A stretch of 64,000 nt of DNA, taken from NCBI GenBank assembly GCA_000383355.1, contig KB911090.1, positions 198,234-262,233 of the forward strand, given 5' to 3'. Of the stretch, positions 35,629-44,301 are shown piece by piece. This stretch comes from Flavobacterium sp. SCGC AAA160-P02. GTDB lineage: Bacteria; Bacteroidota; Bacteroidia; Flavobacteriales; Flavobacteriaceae. Both the position numbers and the translations under genes were made by a program. The notes under the pieces are model-generated. The model made no database searches. It worked only from the letters and a program-made list of their open reading frames with translations, and was not told the DNA's origin. Each line of letters begins with the position of its first letter. Positions within the stretch are counted from its first letter, which is position 1.

Positions 35629-36396
35629 ATGAAGACAAAGATATTAGCAATTATCTGTCTTACTTTTGTGCTAAGTAGCTGTAGTGAAGACAACGATATT
35701 AGTTTAGAGCCTGTTGCTATTACTCTAAATTTTAGTCATTCTTGGAATGGAACAGAAATTACAAATGCAGACTTTAATGAGCTTAAATTTACCAATGAAA
35801 ACGAGCAAGATCTTAGTATAGAGGGATTAAGATACGTGATCTCTGAGATTCTATTAACCCATGAAAGTGGTGTAGTTACAGTTCTTGATGAGTATAATTT
35901 AGTAGACCTTACCAACACCAAAGGCCTCTCTTTTACAACATCTGAAGCTATTTTACCGGGTGACTATACTTCTGTTTCTTTTAGGTTTGGTTTTAGCAAT
36001 GAATATAATATTGATGGGGCTTACCCAGATTTAAATACGGCTAACTTTAATGTTCCTAATGCCTTAGGTGGCGGCTATCATTTTATGCAATTTGACGGAA
36101 AATATAGAGATATTACCTCTGTTGAAGCGCCTTTTAATTATCATGTTATTAGCGCAATAGACCCAACAAACACCAATGACCCTTTAGATACTTCATTTTC
36201 ATTAAATATTGGTGCAGCAACCATTGGTGGAAACACAAACATACAGATAGAAATGGATGTTTCAGAGTGGTTTAAAAACCCTACTACCTGGAATTTAAAT
36301 GAATATGATGTAAATTTAATGGGAAATTATGACGTGCAGCTTTTAATGAATCAAAACGGTTCTTCAGTTTTTAGCCTAATTTCCATTACTCAATAA
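35629..36396 (+). CDS. MbnP-like lipoprotein
   Basis: A 255-residue lipoprotein (Cys18 in LSSCSED). It shows MbnP-family features: the opening VAITLNFSHSWNGTEI, LKFTNENEQDLSIEGLRYVISEI, GDYTSVSFRFGFSNEYN, and GGYHFMQFDGKYRD near residue 145. In methanotroph relatives MbnP/CorA binds copper and a Trp is oxidised to kynurenine by the partner MbnH. Candidate Trp residues here include one in SHSWNG and two in EWFKNPTTW. The gene is 1 base ahead of a diheme peroxidase, the MbnH position. Copper binding is inferred from family, not seen. Confidence 0.8.
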   Translation: MKTKILAIICLTFVLSSCSEDNDISLEPVAITLNFSHSWNGTEITNADFNELKFTNENEQDLSIEGLRYVISEILLTHESGVVTVLDEYNLVDLTNTKGLSFTTSEAILPGDYTSVSFRFGFSNEYNIDGAYPDLNTANFNVPNALGGGYHFMQFDGKYRDITSVEAPFNYHVISAIDPTNTNDPLDTSFSLNIGAATIGGNTNIQIEMDVSEWFKNPTTWNLNEYDVNLMGNYDVQLLMNQNGSSVFSLISITQ

Positions 36397-36397
36397 A

Positions 36398-37468
36398 ATG
36401 AATTTAAAACGTCTTCTTCTTTATAGTTCTGTTTTGGTTTTTATGTATTGTTCAGATCAAAACGCTGGTTCAGAAGATATATATTCACCCATCCCCTATT
36501 CACTAAAGATTCCTGAGCTTTTTCAACAAAAATTAATAGACCCGTTAATTCCAAGCAATAATCCTCTAACCGAAGAAGGTGTTGCTCTAGGAAAAAAACT
36601 ATTTTTTGATAGAAAACTTTCTGGAAATAATACACAAGCCTGTGCCTCTTGCCATAAACCTCAAAATTCATTTACAGATAACACTCGTTTTAGCAATGGA
36701 ATAGACGGAGTATTTGGGTCTCGTAATTCTATGCCATTAATGAACTTAGCTTGGAATTTTACTGATAAATTTGCTTGGGACGGAAAAGAATTGGGGCTAG
36801 AAAGACAGGCTTTAGAACCTGTTAAAAACCCAATTGAAATGCATAGTAATTGGGCAAATGTAGCCGAAAAACTACAGCAAGATCCAGAATACCCTACCTT
36901 GTTTTTAAGAGCTTTTGGAACAACAACAATAGATTCTAGCTTGGTTACAAAAGCAATTGCGCAATTTGAAAGAATTCTTATTTCTGGAAATGCAAAATTT
37001 GATCAATACCTTCTTGGAAACGCTACATTAAGTTTAGAAGAGCTGAATGGCTTTACTATTTTTATGGATGAAGAGAAAGGAGACTGTTTTCATTGTCATG
37101 GAAGTGATAACAACCCTTTATGGACAGACAATGGTTTTCACAATAACGGATTAGACAGCACATTTGATGATCTAGGATTAGGGGCTGTAACAGGAGATCC
37201 TAATGATAATGGTACGTTTCGTTCGCCTTCTTTGAGAAACCTTAATTTTACTGCTCCTTATATGCATGATGGTCGTTTTGCAACTTTAGAAGAAGTCATA
37301 AATCATTATAGTGAAGGGTTGCAATTTTCTTCTACAATAGACCCCTTAATGAAAAAAGTAAGCCAAGGAGGTGTTCAACTAACTCCTCAAGAAAAATTAG
37401 ACTTAAAAGCTTTTTTACTCACGTTAACAGATCCTGAATTTATTAATAACCCAGATTTTCGTAATTAA
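36398..37468 (+). CDS. Diheme cytochrome c peroxidase, MbnH/CcpA family, lipoprotein
   Basis: A 356-residue exported enzyme with two c-type haem sites: CASCH (Cys82-His86) and CFHCH (Cys230-His234). A likely lipobox (FMYC, Cys18) suggests membrane anchoring. Other family segments are LGKKLFFDRKLSGNNTQ, SRNSMPLMNLAWN, FRSPSLRNLNFTAPYMHDGRFATLEEV and HY near the end. Classical members reduce H2O2; MbnH members oxidise a Trp of MbnP. Direct pairing with an MbnP gene, 1 base upstream, favours MbnH. Last gene of the operon. Confidence 0.87.
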   Translation: MNLKRLLLYSSVLVFMYCSDQNAGSEDIYSPIPYSLKIPELFQQKLIDPLIPSNNPLTEEGVALGKKLFFDRKLSGNNTQACASCHKPQNSFTDNTRFSNGIDGVFGSRNSMPLMNLAWNFTDKFAWDGKELGLERQALEPVKNPIEMHSNWANVAEKLQQDPEYPTLFLRAFGTTTIDSSLVTKAIAQFERILISGNAKFDQYLLGNATLSLEELNGFTIFMDEEKGDCFHCHGSDNNPLWTDNGFHNNGLDSTFDDLGLGAVTGDPNDNGTFRSPSLRNLNFTAPYMHDGRFATLEEVINHYSEGLQFSSTIDPLMKKVSQGGVQLTPQEKLDLKAFLLTLTDPEFINNPDFRN

Positions 37469-37536
37469 TAGATTTCATTGATTTTTACATAGATCAATAT
37501 AATGAAAGCATCACTGGTCATTTTAGACTTATATCG

Positions 37537-37544
37537 TATCTTTG
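37537..37544 (+). promoter_or_regulatory. -7 box of the suf operon
   Basis: TATCTTTG, 33 bases before the sufA start. No clear TTG at -33, so it may need an activator. No obvious Fe-S regulator (Rrf2/SufR) palindrome was seen. Confidence 0.4.
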
Positions 37545-37577
37545 CAATCACAATTTAGATTTAATCTATTTAAAGTT

Positions 37578-37907
37578 ATGATAAAGGTTTCAAACACGGC
37601 AAAACAAAAAGTTATCCAATTAATGACGGATGATGGCTTTGATGCTACAACAGACTTTGTGAGAGTTGGTGTAAAAAGTGGAGGTTGTTCTGGTCTCTCC
37701 TATGACTTAGACTTTGACAATAAACAGCAAGAAAACGATAAGGTTTTTGAAGACAATGATGTTAAAATTATTGTAGATAAAAAAAGTTTCTTGTATTTGG
37801 TGGGAACTACCTTAGAGTTTTCAGGAGGATTGAACGGAAAAGGATTTGTTTTTAACAACCCAAACGCCAACAGAACTTGTGGCTGTGGAGAAAGTTTTTC
37901 ATTATAA
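37578..37907 (+). CDS. sufA: Iron-sulfur assembly protein, HesB/IscA/SufA family
   Basis: A 109-residue A-type carrier that receives Fe-S clusters from the scaffold and hands them to apo-enzymes. Three conserved Cys are visible: GGCSGLSYDLDFD and the terminal TCGCGESF. I chose the ATG at 37578; an in-frame TTG at 37542 overlaps the promoter box. It leads the suf operon, 19 bases before sufB. SufA and IscA cannot be told apart by sequence alone; operon context gives the name. Confidence 0.9.
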   Translation: MIKVSNTAKQKVIQLMTDDGFDATTDFVRVGVKSGGCSGLSYDLDFDNKQQENDKVFEDNDVKIIVDKKSFLYLVGTTLEFSGGLNGKGFVFNNPNANRTCGCGESFSL

Positions 37908-37926
37908 TTGATAACTGATAATTGAA

Positions 37927-39375
37927 ATGAGTAAGTACACAGAAGATGATTTAAGAGAAGAGTTAAAAACCAAAGAATACGAATATGGTTTTTATACCGA
38001 TATAGAAAGTGAAACCTTTGCTAAAGGATTGAATGAAGATGTTGTTCGTGCAATTTCTAAAAAGAAAAACGAGCCAGAATGGATGACTAAATGGCGTTTA
38101 GATGCCTTTAAAATTTGGTCTAAAATGGAAGAACCCGAGTGGGCCAACGTAAACTATAAAAAACCTAAATTTCAAGAAATTGCTTATTATTCAGCACCAA
38201 AACAAAAGCCTAAACTAAATAGTATTGATGAAGTTGATCCAGATTTACTAGCAACTTTTGAAAAATTAGGCATCTCCTTAGAAGAACAAAAAAGATTAGC
38301 AAATGTTGCTGTAGATATTGTAATAGATTCTGTTTCTGTTGCCACTACTTTTAAAAAGACACTTGGCGAAAAAGGCATTATTTTTATGCCTATTTCTGAA
38401 GCTATACAAGAACACCCAGAGTTGGTTAAAAAATATCTTGGAACTGTTGTTCCTACTTCAGATAATTTTTATGCAGCTTTAAATTCTGCTGTTTTTTCAG
38501 ATGGTTCATTCTGTTATATTCCAAAAGGTGTTCGTTGCCCTATGGAACTATCTACCTATTTTAGAATTAATGAAGGAGGTACCGGTCAGTTTGAAAGAAC
38601 ACTTGTAGTTGCAGACAAAGGAAGCTTTGTTAGCTACCTAGAAGGCTGTACTGCTCCAAGTAGAGATGAAAATCAATTACATGCAGCAGTTGTTGAACTA
38701 ATTGCAATGGATGATGCTGAGATTAAATATTCTACTGTTCAAAACTGGTATCCTGGAAACAGCGAAGGAAAAGGGGGTGTTTTCAATTTTGTGACCAAAA
38801 GAGGTTTGTGTGAAACTAATGCAAAAATATCCTGGACTCAAGTAGAAACAGGTTCTGCAATTACATGGAAATATCCAAGCTGCATTTTAAAAGGAAATAA
38901 TTCTGTTGGAGAGTTTTACTCTATTGCTGTTACAAATAATTATCAGCAGGCAGATACTGGTACTAAAATGATTCACTTAGGTAAAAACACCAAGTCAACC
39001 ATTATTTCCAAAGGAATTTCTGCTGGAAAATCACAAAATAGTTATCGTGGTTTGGTGCAAATAAACTCAAGAGCTGAAAATGCTAGAAACTTTTCACAAT
39101 GTGATAGTTTATTAATGGGTAATGAATGTGGTGCCCACACATTTCCTTACATAGAAGTAAAAAATAAAACAGCGCAGGTAGAACACGAAGCAACTACAAG
39201 TAAAATTGGAGAAGAACAATTATTCTACTGCAATCAAAGAGGTATTGATACTGAAAAAGCCATCGCTTTAATTGTAAATGGTTTCAGTAAAGAGGTGCTA
39301 AACAAACTGCCTATGGAGTTTGCGGTTGAAGCACAAAAATTATTAGAAATTAGCCTAGAAGGTTCTGTTGGATAG
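37927..39375 (+). CDS. sufB: Fe-S cluster assembly scaffold SufB
   Basis: A 482-residue cytosolic scaffold on which SufBCD builds Fe-S clusters. Typical segments: [40 protein letters not shown], the central beta-helix [41 protein letters not shown] with a conserved Cys, and [13 protein letters not shown]. Length is normal. Followed by sufC after 55 bases. Confidence 0.96.
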   Translation: MSKYTEDDLREELKTKEYEYGFYTDIESETFAKGLNEDVVRAISKKKNEPEWMTKWRLDAFKIWSKMEEPEWANVNYKKPKFQEIAYYSAPKQKPKLNSIDEVDPDLLATFEKLGISLEEQKRLANVAVDIVIDSVSVATTFKKTLGEKGIIFMPISEAIQEHPELVKKYLGTVVPTSDNFYAALNSAVFSDGSFCYIPKGVRCPMELSTYFRINEGGTGQFERTLVVADKGSFVSYLEGCTAPSRDENQLHAAVVELIAMDDAEIKYSTVQNWYPGNSEGKGGVFNFVTKRGLCETNAKISWTQVETGSAITWKYPSCILKGNNSVGEFYSIAVTNNYQQADTGTKMIHLGKNTKSTIISKGISAGKSQNSYRGLVQINSRAENARNFSQCDSLLMGNECGAHTFPYIEVKNKTAQVEHEATTSKIGEEQLFYCNQRGIDTEKAIALIVNGFSKEVLNKLPMEFAVEAQKLLEISLEGSVG

Positions 39376-39430
39376 GTAACTAAAAAATTAACGCTTGTAA
39401 TTAAAGCAACAAGCACATAGTATAAAGAAC

Positions 39431-40183
39431 ATGTTAAAAATAGAAAATTTACAAGCAAGTATAGATAATAAATCAATCTTAAAAGGATTGAATTTAGAAG
39501 TAAATGCAGGTGAAGTTCATGCAATTATGGGACCAAATGGAGCTGGAAAAAGCACCCTGGCTAATATTATTGCAGGAAAAGAAGAATATGAGGTTAACCA
39601 AGGAACTATTGAGTTAAATGGTGAAGATATTAGCGAGTTGGCTCCTGAGGAAAGAGCTCACAACGGTGTGTTTTTATCGTTTCAATATCCGGTAGAAATT
39701 CCTGGAGTTTCTGTAACTAACTTTATTAAAACAGCCATCAACGAAAATCGTAAGGCAAAAGGTCTAGAAGACATGCCTGCAAAAGATATGTTGAAAATGA
39801 TTCGTGAAAAATCTGAGCTCTTAGAGATTGATCGTAAATTCTTGTCTCGTTCTTTAAACGAAGGTTTTTCTGGAGGAGAGAAAAAGCGTAACGAAATTTT
39901 TCAAATGGCAATGTTAGAACCTAAACTAGCCATCTTAGATGAAACAGACTCTGGTTTAGATATTGATGCTTTGCGCATTGTTGCAAATGGAGTTAATAAA
40001 TTAAAATCAAAAGACAACGCTGTCATAGTAATTACACACTACCAACGATTGTTAGAATATATTGTTCCAGATTTTGTTCATGTACTACATGATGGTAAAA
40101 TAGTTAAAACCGGAGATGCCTCTCTAGCGCTAGAACTAGAAGCTAAAGGGTATGATTGGATCAAGGAAGAAATGATATCATAA
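39431..40183 (+). CDS. sufC: Fe-S cluster assembly ATPase SufC
   Basis: A 250-residue ABC-type ATPase without membrane domains. It has Walker A GPNGAGKST near residue 36, the signature GFSGGEKKRNEIFQMA, and Walker B LAILDETDSGLDIDAL, with the Asp-rich SufC variant. It powers shape changes of SufBCD. The start at 39431 gives MLKIENLQASID, as in other SufC. 10 bases before sufD. Confidence 0.96.
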   Translation: MLKIENLQASIDNKSILKGLNLEVNAGEVHAIMGPNGAGKSTLANIIAGKEEYEVNQGTIELNGEDISELAPEERAHNGVFLSFQYPVEIPGVSVTNFIKTAINENRKAKGLEDMPAKDMLKMIREKSELLEIDRKFLSRSLNEGFSGGEKKRNEIFQMAMLEPKLAILDETDSGLDIDALRIVANGVNKLKSKDNAVIVITHYQRLLEYIVPDFVHVLHDGKIVKTGDASLALELEAKGYDWIKEEMIS

Positions 40184-40193
40184 ACCATTAAGT

Positions 40194-41507
40194 ATGGATT
40201 TAAAAGAAAAAATAGTTTCCTCTTATGTCGCTTTTGAAGACGGCGTAAATATCAATTCTGATATTCATGAGATTAGAACAGAAGCCTTTCAAAACTTTGA
40301 AAAGCTAGGCTTTCCATCAAAAAAGCTAGAGGCGTGGAAATATACCTCTCTAAATACTATCTTAAAAGAAGATTACAGTATTTTTCCAGATAAAGAAAAA
40401 ACCATCAATCTTGCAGATGTAAAACAATATTTTATTCATGATATAGACACTTATAAAGTAATCTTTATAGATGGAAAATACAGTTCTTTTTTATCAGAAA
40501 CAACCCATGACAGTATAGATGTTTGCTTAATGTCTTCTGCTTTAACCAAAGCAAAATACAAACCTGTCATAGAGAACTATTTTAATAAAGTTGCTAAACA
40601 AGACAATTTAACTTCACTAAATACTGCCTTCTCTAAAGAAGGTGCTTACATTCATATTCCTAAGAATACTGAAGTTGAAAAACCTATACAAATTATCAAT
40701 TTTACCACTGGTACTGAAACTGCAACCATGTTGCAGCCAAGAAATTTAATTGTAGTGGGGCAAAATGCACATGTTCAAATTATTGAGCGTCACCAAAGTT
40801 TAACCGAAAATGCTGTATTAACAAACGTTGTTACAGAGGTTTACGCAGACAGACATTCAACTGTAGATTTTTACAAAATTCAAAATGACCATGCCTCAGC
40901 TTCCTTGGTAGATAATACCTATATAGAACAACAATCTAACAGTATTGTATCTGTGCATACCTTTTCCTTTGGTGGAAATATTACAAGAAACAATTTAAAC
41001 TTCTATCAAAAAGGAGAGCATATAGATTCTATTTTAAAAGGAATTACTATTATTGAAGGAAAACAACATGTAGACCATCATACCTTGGTTCATCATATAG
41101 AACCCAACTGTGAAAGTCATCAAGATTATAAAGGAATTTTTGACGAACGCTCTACCGGTGTTTTTAATGGAAAGGTTATTGTTGAAAAAGAGGCGCAAAA
41201 AACCAATGCATATCAAAAAAACAACAATGTTTTAGTAAGTGATAGATCTACAATTAACGCCAAACCACAACTAGAAATTTTTGCAGATGATGTAAAATGT
41301 TCTCATGGTTGTACCATTGGTCAATTAGATGAACAAGCTTTGTTTTATATGCAACAGCGTGGAATTCCAAAAAAAGAAGCAAGAGCTTTGTTAATGTATG
41401 CATTTGCCAATACCGTTCTAGAAAGCGTTAAAATTCCTGAGGTTAAGGAAAGAATAACAAAGTTAATTGCTATGAAATTAAATGTAAATATTGGTTTTAA
41501 TATCTAA
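40194..41507 (+). CDS. sufD: Fe-S cluster assembly protein SufD
   Basis: A 437-residue paralogue of SufB. Its N-terminal helical part (FPSKKLEAWKYTSLN) leads to the beta-helix core with HHTLVHHIEPNCESHQDYKG, STGVFNGKVIVEKEAQKTNAYQ and DVKCSHGCTIGQLDEQALFYMQQRGI. It is needed for iron entry in the SufBCD complex. Last gene of the contiguous suf operon; a strong two-way terminator follows. Confidence 0.94.
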   Translation: MDLKEKIVSSYVAFEDGVNINSDIHEIRTEAFQNFEKLGFPSKKLEAWKYTSLNTILKEDYSIFPDKEKTINLADVKQYFIHDIDTYKVIFIDGKYSSFLSETTHDSIDVCLMSSALTKAKYKPVIENYFNKVAKQDNLTSLNTAFSKEGAYIHIPKNTEVEKPIQIINFTTGTETATMLQPRNLIVVGQNAHVQIIERHQSLTENAVLTNVVTEVYADRHSTVDFYKIQNDHASASLVDNTYIEQQSNSIVSVHTFSFGGNITRNNLNFYQKGEHIDSILKGITIIEGKQHVDHHTLVHHIEPNCESHQDYKGIFDERSTGVFNGKVIVEKEAQKTNAYQKNNNVLVSDRSTINAKPQLEIFADDVKCSHGCTIGQLDEQALFYMQQRGIPKKEARALLMYAFANTVLESVKIPEVKERITKLIAMKLNVNIGFNI

Positions 41508-41523
41508 AACCAAGGGTACTAAT

Positions 41524-41561
41524 AAACACAAAAACAGGCAATTATGCCTGTTTTTGTGTTT
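41524..41561. terminator. Bidirectional terminator between sufD and M20 amidohydrolase
   Basis: A perfect 17-base stem, arms 41524-41540 and 41545-41561, with an ATTA loop. The outer part of the stem is A-rich on one side and T-rich on the other, so it serves both convergent genes. Confidence 0.88.
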
Positions 41562-41579
41562 TGATATAATTCTAAAGCC

Positions 41580-42869
41580 TTATTGCTCTAGATAATCTAA
41601 TGCCAAAGCAGATAATGTTTTAACTCCCAGCACAAAACCACTTTCATCTAACATAAAATCTGGCGTATGATGCCCAGCAGCCTCTTCTGGTTTTACATCT
41701 AATGCTTTTCCTCCTAAGAAAAAATACAGTCCTGGTATTTTTTGTTGAAAAAAAGAAAAATCTTCTGCACCAGTTATTGCATCAATTTCTAGTACATTTT
41801 CTTTTGATGCTATTCTTTGTAATGTAGGAAGCATCTGGCTAGTCAATTCTAAATGATTGAAGGTAATTGGGTATCCTTTGTCTATTTCTATGGTTGCTTC
41901 AGCTCTAAATGCTTTCGCAATATCTGGAACCATTTCTTTCATTCTCTTGTTAATAAAGTCTTGCATCCCATAATCTAAGGTTCTAATGGTACCAACAATG
42001 GTTGCGTTTTCTGGAATGATATTACTTCGTATTCCAGCGTTAATCATTCCAACAGTAATAACAGCACCTTCTTTTGTTAACTCAGACTCTCTACTAATAA
42101 TGGTTTGTAATCCATTAATTATTTGAACAGAAGCTAGAATAGGGTCTACACTTGCCCAGGGTCTAGAACCATGAGCTTGCTTTCCTTTAACATTAATTTG
42201 ATATGATTGAGCTGCCGCCATAATACCTCCTGATTTATAGGTTATTTTTCCTGCATCTAAACCTGCTGCAATATGCAATCCAAAAATAGCATCTACATCT
42301 GGGTTTTTCAACACTCCTTCTTTTACCATTAACTCTGCTCCTCCTTCTTCTCCTTTTGGAGCCCCTTCTTCTGCAGGTTGAAAAATAAACTTTATAGTTC
42401 CATGAATATCACTTTTCATCTGAGATAATACTTCTGCAACACCCATTAAAATAGCAACGTGAGAATCATGCCCACAGGCATGCATTACCCCTGTTTCTTT
42501 TCCATTATAGGTTGTGGTTACATTAGATTTAAATAACAACTCATTTCTCTCTGTAACAGGCAGTGCATCAATATCTGCTCTTAAGGCAACTACTTTTCCT
42601 GGTTTTTCTCCTTTTAATATGCCAACTACCCCTGTTTTAGCAACACCTGTTTGAACGGTCATTCCCAGAGCTCTAAGATGACTTTCTATATACTTGGCTG
42701 TCTTAAATTCTCTATTTGACAACTCTGGGTTTTGATGAACATGCCTTCTCCATTCAATAACTTTCTGTTCTACTTGATCAGACAGCATTTTAATTTTTTT
42801 GTCATTCTTTTGCCCAAAACTAATTCCTGTGATGAACAGTGATAAACTTAAAATAATTGTTTTTTTCAT
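41580..42869 (-). CDS. Exported M20-family amidohydrolase
   Basis: A 429-residue metalloenzyme of the M20D group (N-acyl-amino acid / hippurate hydrolases). A signal peptide ending TGISFGQKND sends it to the periplasm. Metal and catalytic residues sit in GVMHACGHDSHVAIL, FQPAEEGAPKGEEGGAELM, FGLHIAAGLDAG and ITGAEDFSFFQQ. WRRHVHQNPELS near the N-terminus is typical. Probable role: release of amino acids from N-acylated compounds or peptides. It lies with a serine hydrolase gene, inserted between sufD and sufS. Confidence 0.88.
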   Translation of the reverse strand: MKKTIILSLSLFITGISFGQKNDKKIKMLSDQVEQKVIEWRRHVHQNPELSNREFKTAKYIESHLRALGMTVQTGVAKTGVVGILKGEKPGKVVALRADIDALPVTERNELLFKSNVTTTYNGKETGVMHACGHDSHVAILMGVAEVLSQMKSDIHGTIKFIFQPAEEGAPKGEEGGAELMVKEGVLKNPDVDAIFGLHIAAGLDAGKITYKSGGIMAAAQSYQINVKGKQAHGSRPWASVDPILASVQIINGLQTIISRESELTKEGAVITVGMINAGIRSNIIPENATIVGTIRTLDYGMQDFINKRMKEMVPDIAKAFRAEATIEIDKGYPITFNHLELTSQMLPTLQRIASKENVLEIDAITGAEDFSFFQQKIPGLYFFLGGKALDVKPEEAAGHHTPDFMLDESGFVLGVKTLSALALDYLEQ

Positions 42870-42881
42870 TTGACGATATAT

Positions 42882-44201
42882 TTATTGTATAGATTGAATT
42901 ATTCCTTTTAAAAACTCATTTTCTTCAAACCAAGACAAGCCAAAACGAACAATGACTAAATCTTCATCTGGTAAAATATAGACTCTTTGTCCTTGATACC
43001 CATCTGCAAAATACATGTTTTGAGAAACATCTTTCAATTGCTTTTCTGTGTTTAGCCAAAACTGGGCTCCATAACTTCCGTTTGAGGTTGGTGTTGGTGT
43101 TGTTACATAGTCTACCCATTCTTTAGTAAATAACTCTTCACCGTTCCAAGCTCCATTGTGTAAATATAACAATCCAAACTTCCCCCAATCTCTGGTGGTT
43201 GCCCAAGCATAAGAAGAGGCTACATAATTTCCTGCCAGGTCACTCTCTAAAATCATAGAATTCATCCCTATTTTATCAATTAAATAAGCATACCAAAAAT
43301 CTAAATATGATTGATGATTTTTAAACTGATCTCTTAAAATTCCTGATAATAAATTAGAGGTTCCTGAAGAATAATTCCAAGTTTCATTTGGCTTACCAAT
43401 CAATGGTTTTTCTTCCTGTACTTTGGTCATATCTCGCTCTAAAAAAAGCATTTTGGTAGCATCTGAAATTTCATCATAGTTTTCATCCCATTCTAACCCT
43501 GAATTCATTTGAAGTAAGTTGTGAATTGTAATCTCCTTTCTTGCATCATTTTGCCAAGATTCAACAGGGGCTTTGTCTTGTATATTTATTTTTTGTTGAT
43601 GCTCTAATATACCAAAAACAGTACTCATAATACTTTTAGTCATAGACCACCCTAAAATTCGAGAATTTTTGGTAAACCCCTCAGAATACTTCTCTGCTAT
43701 AATTCGATCTTTATAAAGAACCAACACAGCTCTGGTCTTTCTTACCCCAAATATTGAATTTACTGTTTCATTTAATTTTTTATAATCTATACTTTCAAAA
43801 ACTGAGTCTTTATGAGAACCGTTTCCGTAAGGATAGGGGATTGTGTCATTTACTATTTTTCTTCGCTTAGGCGTCTTGTAATTACTCTTTTCATCTTTTT
43901 TGTCTAAGGTTAACACAGACCCTAAGCCTTCTCTAATAATTGATTTTCTGGTGAGTAATCCAAATACAGAAGAACTTGCTGTCTTCTTTTGTTTATCAAT
44001 AGCATTTGTTGCCAAGTTTACAGGAGAAAAATTATTGTCTGTTGTATCTGTAAAAGATAAACTTCTTTCTCCAAGAAAAACTGAAGAGGCTGTGTTTTTT
44101 GCAGAGTAGCCTGCTAAAATATTCAGTTTTGGATAATTAATAATCAGGGTAAGCAATAGTATAGCCACCGTAAGGAGTAAAATTCTTTTCACTATTTTCA
44201 T
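42882..44201 (-). CDS. Membrane-anchored serine hydrolase, beta-lactamase class C fold
   Basis: A 439-residue protein with an N-terminal transmembrane anchor (ILLLTVAILLLTLIINY). A polar linker of ~100 residues precedes the penicillin-binding-like catalytic domain. The SxxK motif is SMTK (Ser186/Lys189) and the second motif is YSSGTSN. The family includes esterases, D-aminopeptidases and class C beta-lactamases; nothing here proves antibiotic hydrolysis. It lies 12 bases upstream of the amidohydrolase on the same strand, so the two are likely co-transcribed. Confidence 0.85.
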   Translation of the reverse strand: MKIVKRILLLTVAILLLTLIINYPKLNILAGYSAKNTASSVFLGERSLSFTDTTDNNFSPVNLATNAIDKQKKTASSSVFGLLTRKSIIREGLGSVLTLDKKDEKSNYKTPKRRKIVNDTIPYPYGNGSHKDSVFESIDYKKLNETVNSIFGVRKTRAVLVLYKDRIIAEKYSEGFTKNSRILGWSMTKSIMSTVFGILEHQQKINIQDKAPVESWQNDARKEITIHNLLQMNSGLEWDENYDEISDATKMLFLERDMTKVQEEKPLIGKPNETWNYSSGTSNLLSGILRDQFKNHQSYLDFWYAYLIDKIGMNSMILESDLAGNYVASSYAWATTRDWGKFGLLYLHNGAWNGEELFTKEWVDYVTTPTPTSNGSYGAQFWLNTEKQLKDVSQNMYFADGYQGQRVYILPDEDLVIVRFGLSWFEENEFLKGIIQSIQ

Positions 44202-44275
44202 TTCAAAAACGTTTCAGTCTTTACAAACATAAGAATAAAATAGCAGGTTTGTTAAAAGATTTATCTTTGATGCCC

Positions 44276-44283
44276 TACCTTTG
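44276..44283 (+). promoter_or_regulatory. -7 box of sufS (second copy at 44262-44269)
   Basis: TACCTTTG lies 18 bases before the sufS start, with another match, TATCTTTG, 14 bases upstream. A TTG at 44249 is 24 bases from the nearer box. Two overlapping promoters are possible. Confidence 0.4.
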
Positions 44284-44301
44284 TATCTCAAAATCAATAG
44301 A

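Noticed and set aside
42882..44201. Antibiotic-resistance beta-lactamase
   Set aside because: The SxxK fold is shared by many esterases and peptidases. The long linker and membrane anchor are unlike true class C beta-lactamases, and the context gives no resistance signal.
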